The notes below the pieces were generated by a model that did no database searches, had not been told where the DNA came from, and worked only from the letters and a program-made list of their open reading frames with translations. From NCBI GenBank assembly GCA_008032935.1, contig CP032039.1:1302001-1366000 (forward strand): a stretch of DNA of 64,000 nucleotides, given 5' to 3'. Position 1 is the stretch's first letter; the number at the start of each line of letters is the position of its first letter. Position numbers and translations under genes: made by a program. The stretch is from Helicobacter pylori. Lineage in GTDB: Bacteria; Campylobacterota; Campylobacteria; Campylobacterales; Helicobacteraceae. Positions 47,761 through 57,593 of the stretch are shown one piece after another.

Positions 47761-48609
47761 TTATAATAGCCCCAAATGGCGGAATTTTTTGGCTAAATCT
47801 AGTTCTATAGAATGGCTTTTATGGGCTTTTAGAAAATTTTCATTCTTACCATTAGGAGGCATGAAATCGTCATTATCTCTATAAAAAAAGATAAAATAAT
47901 TTTTCTTTAAATAGTAAGCCAAATGGATTAAAAACGAATCCCCTCCTATATACAAATCGCTTTCTAAAATCAGGTTTTTAACTTCTTCTAAACTGGTTTT
48001 AGCGCGATAATGAGCGGCTTCATTTTGTAAAAAAGCGTATCGTTCTTCAAAATCTAAAAGCGTAATACAAAAGGGTTTTAAGAGTTTTAAAACGATTTGC
48101 AAATGCTCTAAAGGGATACTTCGCTCTATTGATCTTGTGAAAGGGTTGATTAAAATCTTTTTGGGGTTTTTTAAATTCATGGGATATAAAGGGTTATCAA
48201 AAACATGCCCATAAATTTGAGAAAACAACTCCTGGCGGTTTTGATAAACGTTTTTAATTTCTTTATTTGGAGTGGTTATGGAAACAAATTTGGATAAAAG
48301 AGCGCTTCTAAAATCCTGTTTTTCTAAAATCAAATGTTTGATTTTGTGCTTTTTAAGCGCTTTTAATAACCATAAAAAATCCTTCATCGCCAAAAAAACC
48401 CCTTGTTTTTTAAGATCATAAAAAGCGGGGATATTTTCAAAAACAGGAATGATTTCAAAATGTTTTTCGCATTCTAAAAGCTTGGCGATTTTTAAAGTCA
48501 AACGAGTGCCTAGGATTTTAAGGGGTCGTTGCTGTTTGGAAGCGATTTCTTTTAAAAGGCTAAGCGTGATGAGATTATCCCCTAAAGCCAAAAGACAAGC
48601 AACATGCAT
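47761..48609 (-). CDS. LPS heptosyltransferase, glycosyltransferase family 9-like
   Basis: 282 residues, homologue of HP0479, which has been reported as a D-glycero-D-manno-heptosyltransferase in LPS core assembly. GT9 layout: N-terminal LLALGDNLITLSLLKEIASK and C-terminal donor site SDLYIGGDSFLIHLAYYLKK, equivalent to the GNDTGPMHLAAALG of RfaC/RfaF. The first 35 bp overlap the 3' end of the adenine methyltransferase gene in another frame; the N-terminus fits the family, so the overlap appears real. Confidence 0.8.
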   Translation of the reverse strand: MHVACLLALGDNLITLSLLKEIASKQQRPLKILGTRLTLKIAKLLECEKHFEIIPVFENIPAFYDLKKQGVFLAMKDFLWLLKALKKHKIKHLILEKQDFRSALLSKFVSITTPNKEIKNVYQNRQELFSQIYGHVFDNPLYPMNLKNPKKILINPFTRSIERSIPLEHLQIVLKLLKPFCITLLDFEERYAFLQNEAAHYRAKTSLEEVKNLILESDLYIGGDSFLIHLAYYLKKNYFIFFYRDNDDFMPPNGKNENFLKAHKSHSIELDLAKKFRHLGLL

Positions 48610-50212
48610 GGTTTTTCCTGATGGTGAAATGTTTAGGGTCTTTTTTTTCTATCCCTAAATTTTTTAAATAAAATTTTTCATCAAAATTATCGTTAATAAA
48701 TTGCGCAAATAGGGGCAAACATTCCAAATCTTTTCTTAAGATTTTATGCGTTTTAAAAAGCGATTCAAAAATGAATTGCATTAAATCGCTGTTTAACAAT
48801 TCTTTTAACGCATGAGCGTTGATAGGGAAATTTTCTTTTAAAACAAACATGTTCGCGCTGTTTAAAAAAAGGCGTTGCTTATTATCATAAAAAAAGACAA
48901 GCTTTGAAGAAATGAATTTATACACGATTTTTTCTCTAGCCTGATAAAGGCTTAAGGGAGCGACTTGCTGGCAGTCTTTTAAATCAGCGTTAATGAATTG
49001 GCTAGTGGCTTTTAATCTGTCTTTTAAAATATCTGAACCCCTAAAAATAGGAATGGTATTTTTTTCTTGTTTGGAGTGTAATTTTTCTTTATTGTTGCCT
49101 GTAACAATCCCTAAAGCAAAATGAGCGTTATTTTTTAAAGTGATATGAGGAAGGGAAAAAAGGTGGTCTAAAATTTTATTTTTTTGGTGAGAGCAATGGA
49201 TATTAAAAATCTTTTTAGGGTTGTTGAAAAAAGAAGAAGGCGAGCGTTTGAACTTGCTATTTTGATAAAAGCATGAGATTTTTTGATCCTTGTTAGGGGT
49301 TTTTTTAAGCACCAAACCCACAGCCCTAGTCATTAGATTTTTAAAGGGTTTGTCAAAATCAATCAGGCTTCTAATTTGAAACTTTAAAGCCATTTCTCGC
49401 ATTTTGCTAAACGCATCAATATTCAAACAACTTTCGGGCAATAATAGCCCCAAATGAGCGTTTTCTTTTAAACAATTCAAACTCGCTATAAAAAAGAGCG
49501 ATGCGCTATCTAGGCTTTGAGAGAGGTTGAATCGCTGTTTGAAATTTTCTTTTTGGTTTTGGTTGTATTTCTTACCCCATGGCGGGTTGGTGAAAATGCA
49601 ATCAAATTGTGGGGTGTGTTTTAAATTTAAAAAATCTTTTTGCATAATATTAGGGCAATCTAAATGATAACGCTCTTTAATACGCTTTTTAGTCAAAGCG
49701 ATAGCAAAAGCGTCTGTATCATAGCCATAGATATTTTCAACCTTAAAACCCAGTTTTAAAGCATGCATGATAAAATTCCCACTCCCCACAGCCGGATCGC
49801 AAAAAATCGCTTGGGAGGTATCAAAATCTTTAGGGAGAGTGAAAAGTTGTTCTACTATTTTATTAGGAGTGTAGTAAATGCCTTCTAAATTTCTGGTGGT
49901 GTTAGAAAGCTCTTCTTCATAATGAGAACCCAACTTTTCTAAATCAGAGCTATTTTCTAACATTTCTAGGTATTTTAAAATCAATTCTTGATGGTTGTGT
50001 GCGCTTTTTAAGGATTTGTTAGCGTATTTGTTGAGCTTGTTTTTCCCTAAATGGTTGCGGCAAAAATCTAAAAAAGAGCTCGTTTTCACATAAATTTTAT
50101 GATCAATCTCTAGTTTCTCTAAAAGATTGGTTTTGATCCAGTTATGCACGCTGCTATGAGAAACATTGACTAGGCGAGCGATTTCTTCAATACAAAGAGC
50201 GTTTGAAGGCAT
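48575..50212 (-). CDS. N6-adenine DNA methyltransferase with N-terminal helix-turn-helix (HP0478 homologue)
   Basis: 545 residues. N-terminal HTH (CIEEIARLVNVSHSSVHNWI at 7-26) unlike most restriction-type enzymes. GIYYTP at 111-116, AdoMet motif I CDPAVGSGNF at 138-147, YGYDTD near 162, catalytic motif IV NPPW at 209-212, then a C-terminal Eco57I/TaqI-like target-recognition region (PIFRGSDI; AREKIVYKF). No endonuclease gene is adjacent, so an orphan methyltransferase or bifunctional enzyme. Downstream of the Hop gene by 8 bp. Confidence 0.88.
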   Translation of the reverse strand: MPSNALCIEEIARLVNVSHSSVHNWIKTNLLEKLEIDHKIYVKTSSFLDFCRNHLGKNKLNKYANKSLKSAHNHQELILKYLEMLENSSDLEKLGSHYEEELSNTTRNLEGIYYTPNKIVEQLFTLPKDFDTSQAIFCDPAVGSGNFIMHALKLGFKVENIYGYDTDAFAIALTKKRIKERYHLDCPNIMQKDFLNLKHTPQFDCIFTNPPWGKKYNQNQKENFKQRFNLSQSLDSASLFFIASLNCLKENAHLGLLLPESCLNIDAFSKMREMALKFQIRSLIDFDKPFKNLMTRAVGLVLKKTPNKDQKISCFYQNSKFKRSPSSFFNNPKKIFNIHCSHQKNKILDHLFSLPHITLKNNAHFALGIVTGNNKEKLHSKQEKNTIPIFRGSDILKDRLKATSQFINADLKDCQQVAPLSLYQAREKIVYKFISSKLVFFYDNKQRLFLNSANMFVLKENFPINAHALKELLNSDLMQFIFESLFKTHKILRKDLECLPLFAQFINDNFDEKFYLKNLGIEKKDPKHFTIRKNHACCLSFGFRG

Positions 50213-50220
50213 TTAACCTC

Positions 50221-51320
50221 CTAAAAACTATAAACGTAACTCACATTAAACACCACAAGGCGTTTGAAAAAGAGGGAAGTGTTTAACCCTTTGCCATGCG
50301 TTTCATAAAAGGAATTGATCGCTAAAGGGATTTTTAAGCCCATTTCAAAGCCGTTATGCCTGTCCATATTCACACGAACCCCAAAATTCAAAGGGATCTG
50401 GAAAAAACTCGTGTGCATTTTAGCTTGATAATTAATCAAGTAATTGTTGATAAAATCCGTTTCACTCACCCACATGCTCAAACCACTCCCTACCCACGAA
50501 CTCCCCGCTAAAGCAAAGCCTGCATAAAAACCCACGCTAGAATGTTTTTGTGCATTATCAATGAAATTATAAAGATAGTCTATTCCAAGCCCATAGAGGT
50601 GGTTATTCATTTTGCCCAAACCATCAAAGCCATTACCCACAAAACCAAAATTAGTGTAACCATAGTCATAGAACAAATAATAGCGGAATCCTTGATTTTT
50701 TTTCTTGGTAAAGAAATGCTTATAACCCACATTCAAAGCTACCCCATACATGCTTGAAATGTTTTTAGAATAAGAGTTAGGATCAAGCGCGTTTAGGGAA
50801 TTTGAAATTTGAGCGATCTGAGAAGATAAAGAAGAAAGCATGCGGTTTTGAGATTGAATAAATTGCGATTCTAAATTTTTTAAGTTTTCTTCAAATTCTA
50901 AAGGGTTAGTGGTGGGTTCTTGTATTTTTCTAACGCTTGGACTAATTGGGGGTTAGATGCAACGCCACCGCTAAGCATTACGATTTTTTCAATATTTTCA
51001 AAGCTGGATTGGAGGTAGTATTTCTCAGCTTGCATTTCAGTAGGGGTTAATTTAGAATGGTTTTTCAAAGCGTTGTTGATGTATGCAAAGGTTTTAGGCA
51101 TGCTTGTGATTTCATTTTTGACTTGATTGAGTTTATCAATCTTATTTTGAGCGTTAGAAATGATTGGGATGCGTTCTTGATTTAAAAAGGGGTTATTGTG
51201 TTGGATTGCATGGCTAATGGAATATTCAAACCCCACGCTCGCATACGCCCCATTTTCTTCAGCGATACAAAAAGATAAAAATAAAGATAAAGATAAAAAA
51301 GAAAATAAGGTTTTTTGCAT
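50221..51320 (-). pseudogene. hopJ: Hop-family outer-membrane porin, split by a frameshift (HopJ/HopK-like)
   Basis: Homologue of HP0477 (HopJ). The 5' frame (51320 to 50898, 140 residues) holds signal peptide MQKTLFSFLSLSLFLSFCIA and the Hop N-terminal ENGAYASVGFEYSIS motif. It ends NPPLTL. The 3' frame from about 50928 continues IQEPTTNPLEFEENLKNLES, the barrel strands and the terminal NVSYVYSF. One extra A in the A5 run (T5 at 50925-50929 on the plus strand) joins them into 366 residues. Hop genes often vary by repeats, but this short tract is not a classic switch, so sequencing error is possible. Confidence 0.85.
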
Positions 51321-51437
51321 GGTTGATCCTAATCAAAAATAATCTCAATCATACACTAATTTTAATAGAAAAAAGTGAAACCATTTTTAAGCCATTTTTG
51401 AATACAATAAGAGTATTTTATTTTTAAGGTTAGAATA

Positions 51438-52829
51438 ATGAGTTTGATCGTTACGCGCTTCGCTCCATCGCCCACTGGCTATCTCCACATAGGAGGCTTA
51501 AGAACAGCCATTTTCAATTATCTTTTTGCACGAGCCAATCAAGGAAAATTTTTTTTACGCATTGAAGACACGGATTTGAGCCGTAACTCTATAGAAGCGG
51601 CTAACGCCATTATAGAGGCTTTCAGATGGGTAGGACTAGAACACGATGGAGAAATCCTCTACCAATCCAAACGCTTTGGAATTTATAAAGAATATATCCA
51701 AAAACTCTTAGATGAAGACAAAGCCTATTATTGCTACATGAGTAAAGATGAGTTGGACGCTTTGAGAGAAGAGCAAAAGGCCAGGAAAGAAACCCCACGC
51801 TATGACAATCGTTATCGTGATTTTAAAGGCACGCCCCCTAAAGGTATAGAGCCTGTGGTAAGGATTAAAGTCCCACAAAATGAAATCATTGGTTTTAATG
51901 ACGGGGTTAAAGGCGAAGTGAAAGTGAATACTAACGAATTAGACGATTTTATTATCGCCAGGAGCGATGGAACGCCCACTTATAACTTTGTGGTTATTAT
52001 TGATGACGCTTTAATGGGGATTACTGATGTGATTAGAGGCGATGATCACCTTTCTAACACCCCTAAACAAATCGTTCTCTATAAGGCTTTAAATTTTAAA
52101 ATCCCTAATTTTTTCCATGTGCCGATGATTTTGAATGAAGAAGGGCAAAAACTAAGCAAACGCCATGGGGCCACTAATGTGATGGACTATCAAGAAATGG
52201 GCTATCTTAAGGAAGCGTTAGTGAATTTTTTAGCGCGTTTGGGGTGGAGCTATCACGATAAAGAGGTTTTTAGCATGCAAGAATTACTAGAATGGTTTGA
52301 CCCTAAAGATTTAAATTCTTCGCCCAGTTGCTTCAGTTGGCACAAGCTTAATTGGCTCAACGCTCATTATTTAAAAAACCAAAGCGCGCAAAAGTTGTTA
52401 GAACTTTTAAAGCCTTTTAGTTTTAGCGATCTCTCGCATTTAAACCCCACTCAATTGGATTGCTTGTTAAACGCTCTCAAAGAAAGATCTCAAACCTTAA
52501 AAGAATTAGCCCTTAAGATAGATGAGGTTTTAATCGCTCCTGTGGAGTATGAAGAAAAGGTTTTTAAAAAGCTCAATCAAGCGCTCGTTATGCCCTTGTT
52601 AGAAAAGTTTAAACTAGAATTGAATAAAGCCAATTTCAACGATGAAAGCACGCTAGAAAACGCCATGCACAAAATCATTGAAGAAGAAAAGATTAAAGCG
52701 GGTAATTTTATGCAGCCTTTAAGATTAGCCCTTTTGGGTAAGGGGGGCGGGATAGGCCTTAAAGAAGCGCTTTTTATTTTAGGCAAAACAGAGAGCCTCA
52801 AAAGAATAGAGGAGTTTTTAAAAAACTAA
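51438..52829 (+). CDS. gltX: Glutamyl-tRNA synthetase
   Basis: One of the two H. pylori GluRS enzymes (HP0476). 463 residues. Class I HIGH motif APSPTGYLHIGGLRTA at 9-24, and KMSKS variant KLSKRHG near 239-245. H. pylori lacks GlnRS and uses one GluRS for Glu-tRNA(Glu) and another, GluRS2, for misacylating tRNA(Gln). I cannot assign the type from motifs alone; by gene position it is GltX1 (recalled). -10 TACAAT near 51404. Confidence 0.95.
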   Translation: MSLIVTRFAPSPTGYLHIGGLRTAIFNYLFARANQGKFFLRIEDTDLSRNSIEAANAIIEAFRWVGLEHDGEILYQSKRFGIYKEYIQKLLDEDKAYYCYMSKDELDALREEQKARKETPRYDNRYRDFKGTPPKGIEPVVRIKVPQNEIIGFNDGVKGEVKVNTNELDDFIIARSDGTPTYNFVVIIDDALMGITDVIRGDDHLSNTPKQIVLYKALNFKIPNFFHVPMILNEEGQKLSKRHGATNVMDYQEMGYLKEALVNFLARLGWSYHDKEVFSMQELLEWFDPKDLNSSPSCFSWHKLNWLNAHYLKNQSAQKLLELLKPFSFSDLSHLNPTQLDCLLNALKERSQTLKELALKIDEVLIAPVEYEEKVFKKLNQALVMPLLEKFKLELNKANFNDESTLENAMHKIIEEEKIKAGNFMQPLRLALLGKGGGIGLKEALFILGKTESLKRIEEFLKN

Positions 52830-52912
52830 AAGATTGGCTCTCTAAAATGGGTGCATAAAGTTTGTATTTTTTGAAAAATAAGAGGGGTTTTAAGAGAAAA
52901 ATGAAAATATTT

Positions 52913-53710
52913 CTAAAATTTTTTGCCCTGATTGAAATCAAGCTTAAAAGTTGGGGTCAGACAATCTTTGGGCAAACTGATCGTTTGAGGAATAACCTCA
53001 TAATGGCAATAATTTTCATCTTCAAAGAGAGGTTTTATCAATAAGCGGTTTGAAAAAGGCAGATTTTCTTGATTAGGATCAATAACGCCATTGTTTAAAA
53101 AGAGGGAAGTTCGCGCGAGTTTGGTTATTTCATTGGGGTTATGGCTTACCAATAACACGCTTAAATTTTCACGCCTGATAAAATCAAGCAAACCTTGTTG
53201 CACTTCGTTTTTTAAGGCGTTATCTAAAGCGTTTAAAGGCTCATCTAAAAGCAATAAATTCTTGGCTGCGATTAAAGCTCTTGCTAAAGCGACTCGTTGG
53301 GCTTGTCCGCCAGAGAGTTTGAGGATTTTTTGCTGGCTTAGATTTTCTAAACGCATTAAGCGTAACACTTCGTGGATTTTATTTTTATCTTTAGGGTGAG
53401 CAAAGGCGATGTTTTGATACACGTTTAAATGAGGGAATAGAGCGTAATCTTGAAACACAAAGCCGATTTTTCGTTGTTGCGGTTTTAAAAAAATCTTTTT
53501 TTGAGTGTCTAGCCATACTGAATGATTGACTTCAATATAGCCGCTACTCACTGCTTCAAGCCCCGCTAAAATGCGTAAAATCGTGCTTTTACCCGCTCCC
53601 GATTCTCCTAATAAAGCGACAACTTCTGCTTCTTTAATTTCTAAGTCTATATTCAAATCAAACGCGCCCCTAGATCCTAAAAGGCGTTTTTTAAACCGCG
53701 CTTTTATCAT
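52913..53710 (-). CDS. modC: Molybdate ABC transporter ATP-binding protein
   Basis: 265 residues. Walker A GESGAGKST near 35-43, Q-loop VFQDYALFPH, signature LSGGQAQRVALARAL near 134-148, Walker B LLLLDEPLNALD. Shorter than E. coli ModC, and the C-terminal TOBE (molbindin) domain is largely missing, so likely no molybdate-sensing through this subunit. In 26695 it is named modD. Its ATG overlaps modB by 4 bp; last of the modABC order on the minus strand. Confidence 0.9.
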   Translation of the reverse strand: MIKARFKKRLLGSRGAFDLNIDLEIKEAEVVALLGESGAGKSTILRILAGLEAVSSGYIEVNHSVWLDTQKKIFLKPQQRKIGFVFQDYALFPHLNVYQNIAFAHPKDKNKIHEVLRLMRLENLSQQKILKLSGGQAQRVALARALIAAKNLLLLDEPLNALDNALKNEVQQGLLDFIRRENLSVLLVSHNPNEITKLARTSLFLNNGVIDPNQENLPFSNRLLIKPLFEDENYCHYEVIPQTISLPKDCLTPTFKLDFNQGKKF

Positions 53711-54381
53711 AAAAATGAGCTTTGTTTTTTATTCAAAAATAGGGTAACAAATAAAAGGCTAAAACTAATGAGCGTGAGCGTTAAGGCGTATTGGTGGGCT
53801 TTAGAATAATTGAGCACTTCAGTTTCGTTAAAAATCGCAATGCTAGCCACTCTTGTTTCCCCTAATATATCACCCCCAAGCATCATCACCACGCCAAATT
53901 CACCTATAGTGTGCGTAAAAGTTGTAATGATAGCCATCAACACACTGGGTTTGATGTTAGGGAGCAGGACAAAAAAAAGGGTGTAATATTCCCCCTTACC
54001 CAAGCTATAACTGGCTTCTTTTAAAGAAGTGGGCAAGGAAATTAACGCGCTTTTAATAGGGCTTACCATAAAGGGTAAGGAAAAAATCACACTCCCTAAA
54101 ATAAGCCCTTGAAAACTAAAAACAAGTTTCACATTGAATACATCTTGTAAAAACGCTCCCAAAAAAGAAGAGGGCGAAAAGATTAAAAGGAGATAAAACC
54201 CTAGCACGCTTGGGGGTAAAACTAAAGGCATATACACAAGCGTTTCTGTTAAGCTCGTTAAAAGATTGCGTTTAAGGCTTAAAAAATAGCCCAAAAAAAT
54301 CCCTATAGGGAGTAAAATAAGGGTGGTAATCAAAGCTAAAGAAAAGCTCAAACGCATGGTAATCAAAAACTCATGATCCAT
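53707..54381 (-). CDS. modB: Molybdate ABC transporter permease
   Basis: 224 residues with five to six membrane helices. The inner-membrane-protein EAA loop is at about 125-145 (EASYSLGKGEYYTLFFVLLP), which contacts ModC. GEFGVVMMLGGDILGETRVAS near 163 is typical of molybdate/sulfate-type permeases. 21 bp after modA. Confidence 0.93.
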   Translation of the reverse strand: MDHEFLITMRLSFSLALITTLILLPIGIFLGYFLSLKRNLLTSLTETLVYMPLVLPPSVLGFYLLLIFSPSSFLGAFLQDVFNVKLVFSFQGLILGSVIFSLPFMVSPIKSALISLPTSLKEASYSLGKGEYYTLFFVLLPNIKPSVLMAIITTFTHTIGEFGVVMMLGGDILGETRVASIAIFNETEVLNYSKAHQYALTLTLISFSLLFVTLFLNKKQSSFL

Positions 54382-54402
54382 TGCTCGCCTTTTTTATGCG
54401 TT

Positions 54403-55143
54403 TTAATCCACAATATAGCCGTATTCTTTAAAGACAGCTCTAGCTTTAGGGCTGAATAAAAAATCTTTAAAAACTTTGGCTAAAGGGTTATTAGCCCCAT
54501 TTTTAGTGATGATCAAGGCTTGTTCAATAGGGTTATAAAGGGCTTTATCAATGATGAAATAAGAGAGATTTTTATCTTTTTTATCCATCAAGGATAACGC
54601 TCCAAAGCCTATTTGAGCGTTTTTAGTAGCGACAAATTGATGGGCTTGAGAAACAGAAGCGCCATAAATGATTTTAGATTTAAGACTGGAAGTGAGTTTT
54701 AAATTCTCTAAGACTTCCATACTGGCTTTTCCATAGGGGGCTAGTTTAGGATTAGCCATAGCGATATATTTAATTTTAGGGTCTTTAAGAATCTCTAAAG
54801 AATCCATTTTTAGATTTTCACTCCACAAAACCAACACGCCTTTAGCATAGACTTCTTCTTTAAAAGGGGTTATTTTTTCATCATAAAGCTTTTTGGGTCT
54901 AGTAATATCCGCTGAAATGAATAAATCAAAAGGGGCGTTTTGAGCGATTTGAGTGTAGAGTTTGCCTGAAGAATTAAAGCTAATATTAATAGCGTCTTTT
55001 GGGTGTTCTTTTTGAAATTCTTTAACAAGGGCTTTTAAAGCGCGTGTAAGATTAGTAGCAGCAGCGATTTTTAAATCCTGTGCCAACAGAGCACTTGAAA
55101 AAAATACGATTAAAAAGACAAACGCTTTGAAAGTATTTTTCAT
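54403..55143 (-). CDS. modA: Molybdate-binding periplasmic protein
   Basis: 246 residues from the ATG at 55143, start MKNTFKAFVFLIVFFSSALLAQ, a signal peptide; the frame continues to 55287, but the promoter at 55178 lies within that extension. Oxyanion-binding motifs: LKIAAATNL near 24-32, ISFNSSGKLYTQI near 53, NAPFDLFISAD near 68, and YGASVSQAHQFV near 165 typical of ModA. Molybdate supply serves few H. pylori enzymes (e.g. the biotin sulfoxide reductase homologue). Confidence 0.93.
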   Translation of the reverse strand: MKNTFKAFVFLIVFFSSALLAQDLKIAAATNLTRALKALVKEFQKEHPKDAINISFNSSGKLYTQIAQNAPFDLFISADITRPKKLYDEKITPFKEEVYAKGVLVLWSENLKMDSLEILKDPKIKYIAMANPKLAPYGKASMEVLENLKLTSSLKSKIIYGASVSQAHQFVATKNAQIGFGALSLMDKKDKNLSYFIIDKALYNPIEQALIITKNGANNPLAKVFKDFLFSPKARAVFKEYGYIVD

Positions 55144-55177
55144 AGAACTCCCTTTGATTAAATGATTGAAGTTATTG

Positions 55178-55183
55178 ATTATA
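55178..55183 (-). promoter_or_regulatory. -10 box of modABC
   Basis: Minus-strand TATAAT in AGGTATAATCAAT, 35 bp before the modA ATG; AAGGGAG ribosome binding site precedes the ATG. No ModE-type operator recognised. Confidence 0.6.
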
Positions 55184-55364
55184 CCTATTTGTATCTTAAA
55201 AATTTGTATTTTAAAAGTTTGAGATGGTTTTGTAGGTATATCCCACTTATTAATATTTAACCAAGATTTCCGCTCTAAAACCCTCATCTTTGATAAAAAA
55301 TTAAATCTTTTAGAAAAATAACCGATTTTAGGGTGTAACTTTAATTCAACAAGAAGGATTTATT

Positions 55365-55925
55365 ATGATTAAAAGAATTGCTTGTATTTTAAGCTTGAGC
55401 GCGAGTTTAGTGCTGGCTGGCGAAGTGAATGGGTTTTTCATGGGTGCGGGTTATCAGCAAGGTCGTTATGGTCCTTATAACAGCAATTACTCTGATTGGC
55501 GCCATGGCAATGATCTTTATGGTTTGAATTTCAAATTAGGTTTTGTAGGCTTTGCCAATAAATGGTTTGGGGCTAGGGTGTATGGCTTTTTAGATTGGTT
55601 TAACACTTCAGGGACTGAACACACCAAAACCAATTTGCTCACCTATGGCGGCGGTGGCGATTTGATCGTCAATCTCATTCCTTTGGATAAATTCGCTCTA
55701 GGTCTCATTGGTGGCGTTCAGTTAGCCGGAAACACTTGGATGTTCCCTTATGATGTCAATCAAACGAGATTCCAGTTCTTATGGAATTTAGGCGGAAGAA
55801 TGCGTGTTGGGGATCGCAGCGCGTTTGAAGCGGGCGTGAAATTCCCTATGGTTAATCAGGGCAGCAAAGATGTAGGGCTTATCCGCTACTATTCTTGGTA
55901 TGTGGATTATGTCTTCACTTTCTAA
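55365..55925 (+). CDS. horE: Outer-membrane protein HorE
   Basis: 186 residues; homologue of HP0472 (Hor family, related to Hop but shorter). Signal MIKRIACILSLSASLVLAGE, then barrel strands (GFFMGAGYQQGRYGPYN, GLNFKLGFVGFANKWFG) and the terminal RYYSWYVDYVFTF. Function unproven. AAGGA ribosome binding site upstream; terminator 37 bp after the stop. Confidence 0.92.
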   Translation: MIKRIACILSLSASLVLAGEVNGFFMGAGYQQGRYGPYNSNYSDWRHGNDLYGLNFKLGFVGFANKWFGARVYGFLDWFNTSGTEHTKTNLLTYGGGGDLIVNLIPLDKFALGLIGGVQLAGNTWMFPYDVNQTRFQFLWNLGGRMRVGDRSAFEAGVKFPMVNQGSKDVGLIRYYSWYVDYVFTF

Positions 55926-55961
55926 TTTTTATTCTTTCATTCGCTCTTCTTCATCAAATCA

Positions 55962-55992
55962 AACCCTAGCCAACTCTTAAAAGGTTGGGGTT
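55962..55992 (+). terminator. Terminator of horE
   Basis: AACC-CTAG-CCAAC pairs with GTTGG-GGTT around a short loop, followed by CTTTTT nearby (56000-56005). Within the 320-bp gap 55926-56245 only this and the promoter at 56034 are seen. Confidence 0.5.
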
Positions 55993-56033
55993 CAAAAATC
56001 TTTTTCATAAATAGAAAGTTTGTTTTAGTGCAG

Positions 56034-56039
56034 TATAAT
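56034..56039 (+). promoter_or_regulatory. -10 box upstream of kefB with long leader
   Basis: TATAAT (GTGCAGTATAATCC) lies about 207 bp upstream of the kefB ATG, so the transcript has an AT-rich leader near 200 nt, or an independent small RNA starts here. Ribosome binding site GGGGAAAGG precedes the ATG. Confidence 0.5.
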
Positions 56040-56245
56040 CCTAGCGTTTCAATTTTTATTTTACTCAATAGGGTGTTTGGTGTTGGCGTTTGAAAGCGGG
56101 TTTAGTAAGATTTAAATAATAAATTGCTTATATATATTTGATAGATATTATTTTATTTAATAGTGTTATTTAATGGCTCAATTTAATAGGATAGTTTCGC
56201 TTTTATTTCTTTAAAACAAATTGATTCTACCGGGGAAAGGTTTTT

Positions 56246-57496
56246 ATGGAAAACAGCACACTTTATATTGTTATTGCTGGCTTATGGCTTGCTGTAGGCT
56301 TTGGAATCTTTTTAAAGAAATTAGACATGCCGGTTATCATTGGCTACATTTGCACAGGAACGGTCTTAGCGGCTTTTTTTAAAATTAATGATTTTAATTT
56401 GTTGTCTGATATTGGTGAATTTGGTATCGTCTTTTTAATGTTTATGATAGGCATTGAGTTTAATTTTGACAAGCTCAAATCCATCAAACAAGAAGTGCTG
56501 GTTTTTGGGCTTTTACAAGTCGTTTTGTGTGCTTTAATCGCTTTTTTAGTGGGGTATTTTGTTTTGGGTCTTTCACCCATTTTTTCCCTTGTTTTAGGCA
56601 TGGGGCTTTCGCTCTCTTCAACCGCTATTGTGCTGAAATTCTTTGAAGATTCCAAACAGCTTAGCACGCCCATGGGAAAGAGCGCGGTGGGGATTTTGAT
56701 TTTCCAAGATATTGCCGCCATTCCCATGCTTTTAATTCTCACTATTCTAGGCAGTAAAGATTCTAATGTTAATTTACTCATTCTTAAAACCCTTATTTCC
56801 GCAGGGATTATTTTAGTTCTTTTGTTATTGCCTGGAAAAAAAGGGGCTAATCTCATCTTAGAGCAAGCAAAAGACACGCGCTTGCCTGAAATTTTTATAG
56901 GCACGATTTTAGTGATTGTTTGCAGCGCGGCGGGGTTGAGCCATTTTTTTGGGTTTTCTATGTCATTAGGAGCGTTCATTGTGGGCATGGCCATTTCTAA
57001 ATCGCGCTATAAAATCAATGTCCAAGAAGAATTCGCGCAATTGAAAAACCTCTTCTTAGCCCTTTTTTTCATTACGATAGGGATGCAAATTAATGTGAAT
57101 TTCTTTATAGAGAAGTTCTTTGTCGTCATCTTTTTACTCATTTTAGTGATGGGTTTTAAGACGGCTATCATTTATGCGCTTTTGCGTTTTTTTAGAGACG
57201 CTAAAACTGCCATAAAAACCGCTCTTTCTTTAGCGCAAATCGGGGAGTTTTCTTTCGTGATCTTTTTAAATTCAGGCTCGCACCAGCTCTTTAATTTGCA
57301 AGAAAAAAAAGGGATTCTTGGTTTTTTGCACCAAAAAAATATCTTAAGTGTCGCTCAAAATGACATCCACCAACTCCTTATTCTCATGGTGGTCTTTTCT
57401 ATGTTAGCAACCCCTTTTATTTTAAAATACCTAGAATCTATCGCTCAATTTATTTTGCACCAAAAGAGCCAAGAAAATGAGCCGGCTAAAAAATAA
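56246..57496 (+). CDS. kefB: Monovalent cation/proton antiporter, CPA2 KefB-type
   Basis: 416 residues with about 12-13 membrane helices, homologue of HP0471. CPA2 signatures: MPVIIGYICTGTVLAAF near 28-44, GEFGIVFLMFMIGIEF near 56-71, LSSTAIVLKFFED near 121, FGFSMSLGAFIVGMAIS near 236. The E. coli Kef proteins continue into an RCK/TrkA-N domain; here the protein ends after the membrane part, so glutathione-type gating through RCK is absent. Cation specificity unknown. Confidence 0.9.
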   Translation: MENSTLYIVIAGLWLAVGFGIFLKKLDMPVIIGYICTGTVLAAFFKINDFNLLSDIGEFGIVFLMFMIGIEFNFDKLKSIKQEVLVFGLLQVVLCALIAFLVGYFVLGLSPIFSLVLGMGLSLSSTAIVLKFFEDSKQLSTPMGKSAVGILIFQDIAAIPMLLILTILGSKDSNVNLLILKTLISAGIILVLLLLPGKKGANLILEQAKDTRLPEIFIGTILVIVCSAAGLSHFFGFSMSLGAFIVGMAISKSRYKINVQEEFAQLKNLFLALFFITIGMQINVNFFIEKFFVVIFLLILVMGFKTAIIYALLRFFRDAKTAIKTALSLAQIGEFSFVIFLNSGSHQLFNLQEKKGILGFLHQKNILSVAQNDIHQLLILMVVFSMLATPFILKYLESIAQFILHQKSQENEPAKK

Positions 57497-57593
57497 TGGC
57501 GCAAAAACCAAATGATAAGTTTGCTTGTATTGTCAGTGTTATGTTAAAATACAAGCATATTTTAACTCCAAATTAATATAAAAAGGGGATTTC

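Noticed and set aside
55144-55287. N-terminal extension of modA
   Set aside because: Contains the -10 box; the ATG at 55143 begins a perfect signal peptide.
56344-56994. 216-codon frame antisense to kefB
   Set aside because: Shadow of a long membrane-protein gene; composition Lys/Pro/Ser-rich with no promoter or ribosome binding site.
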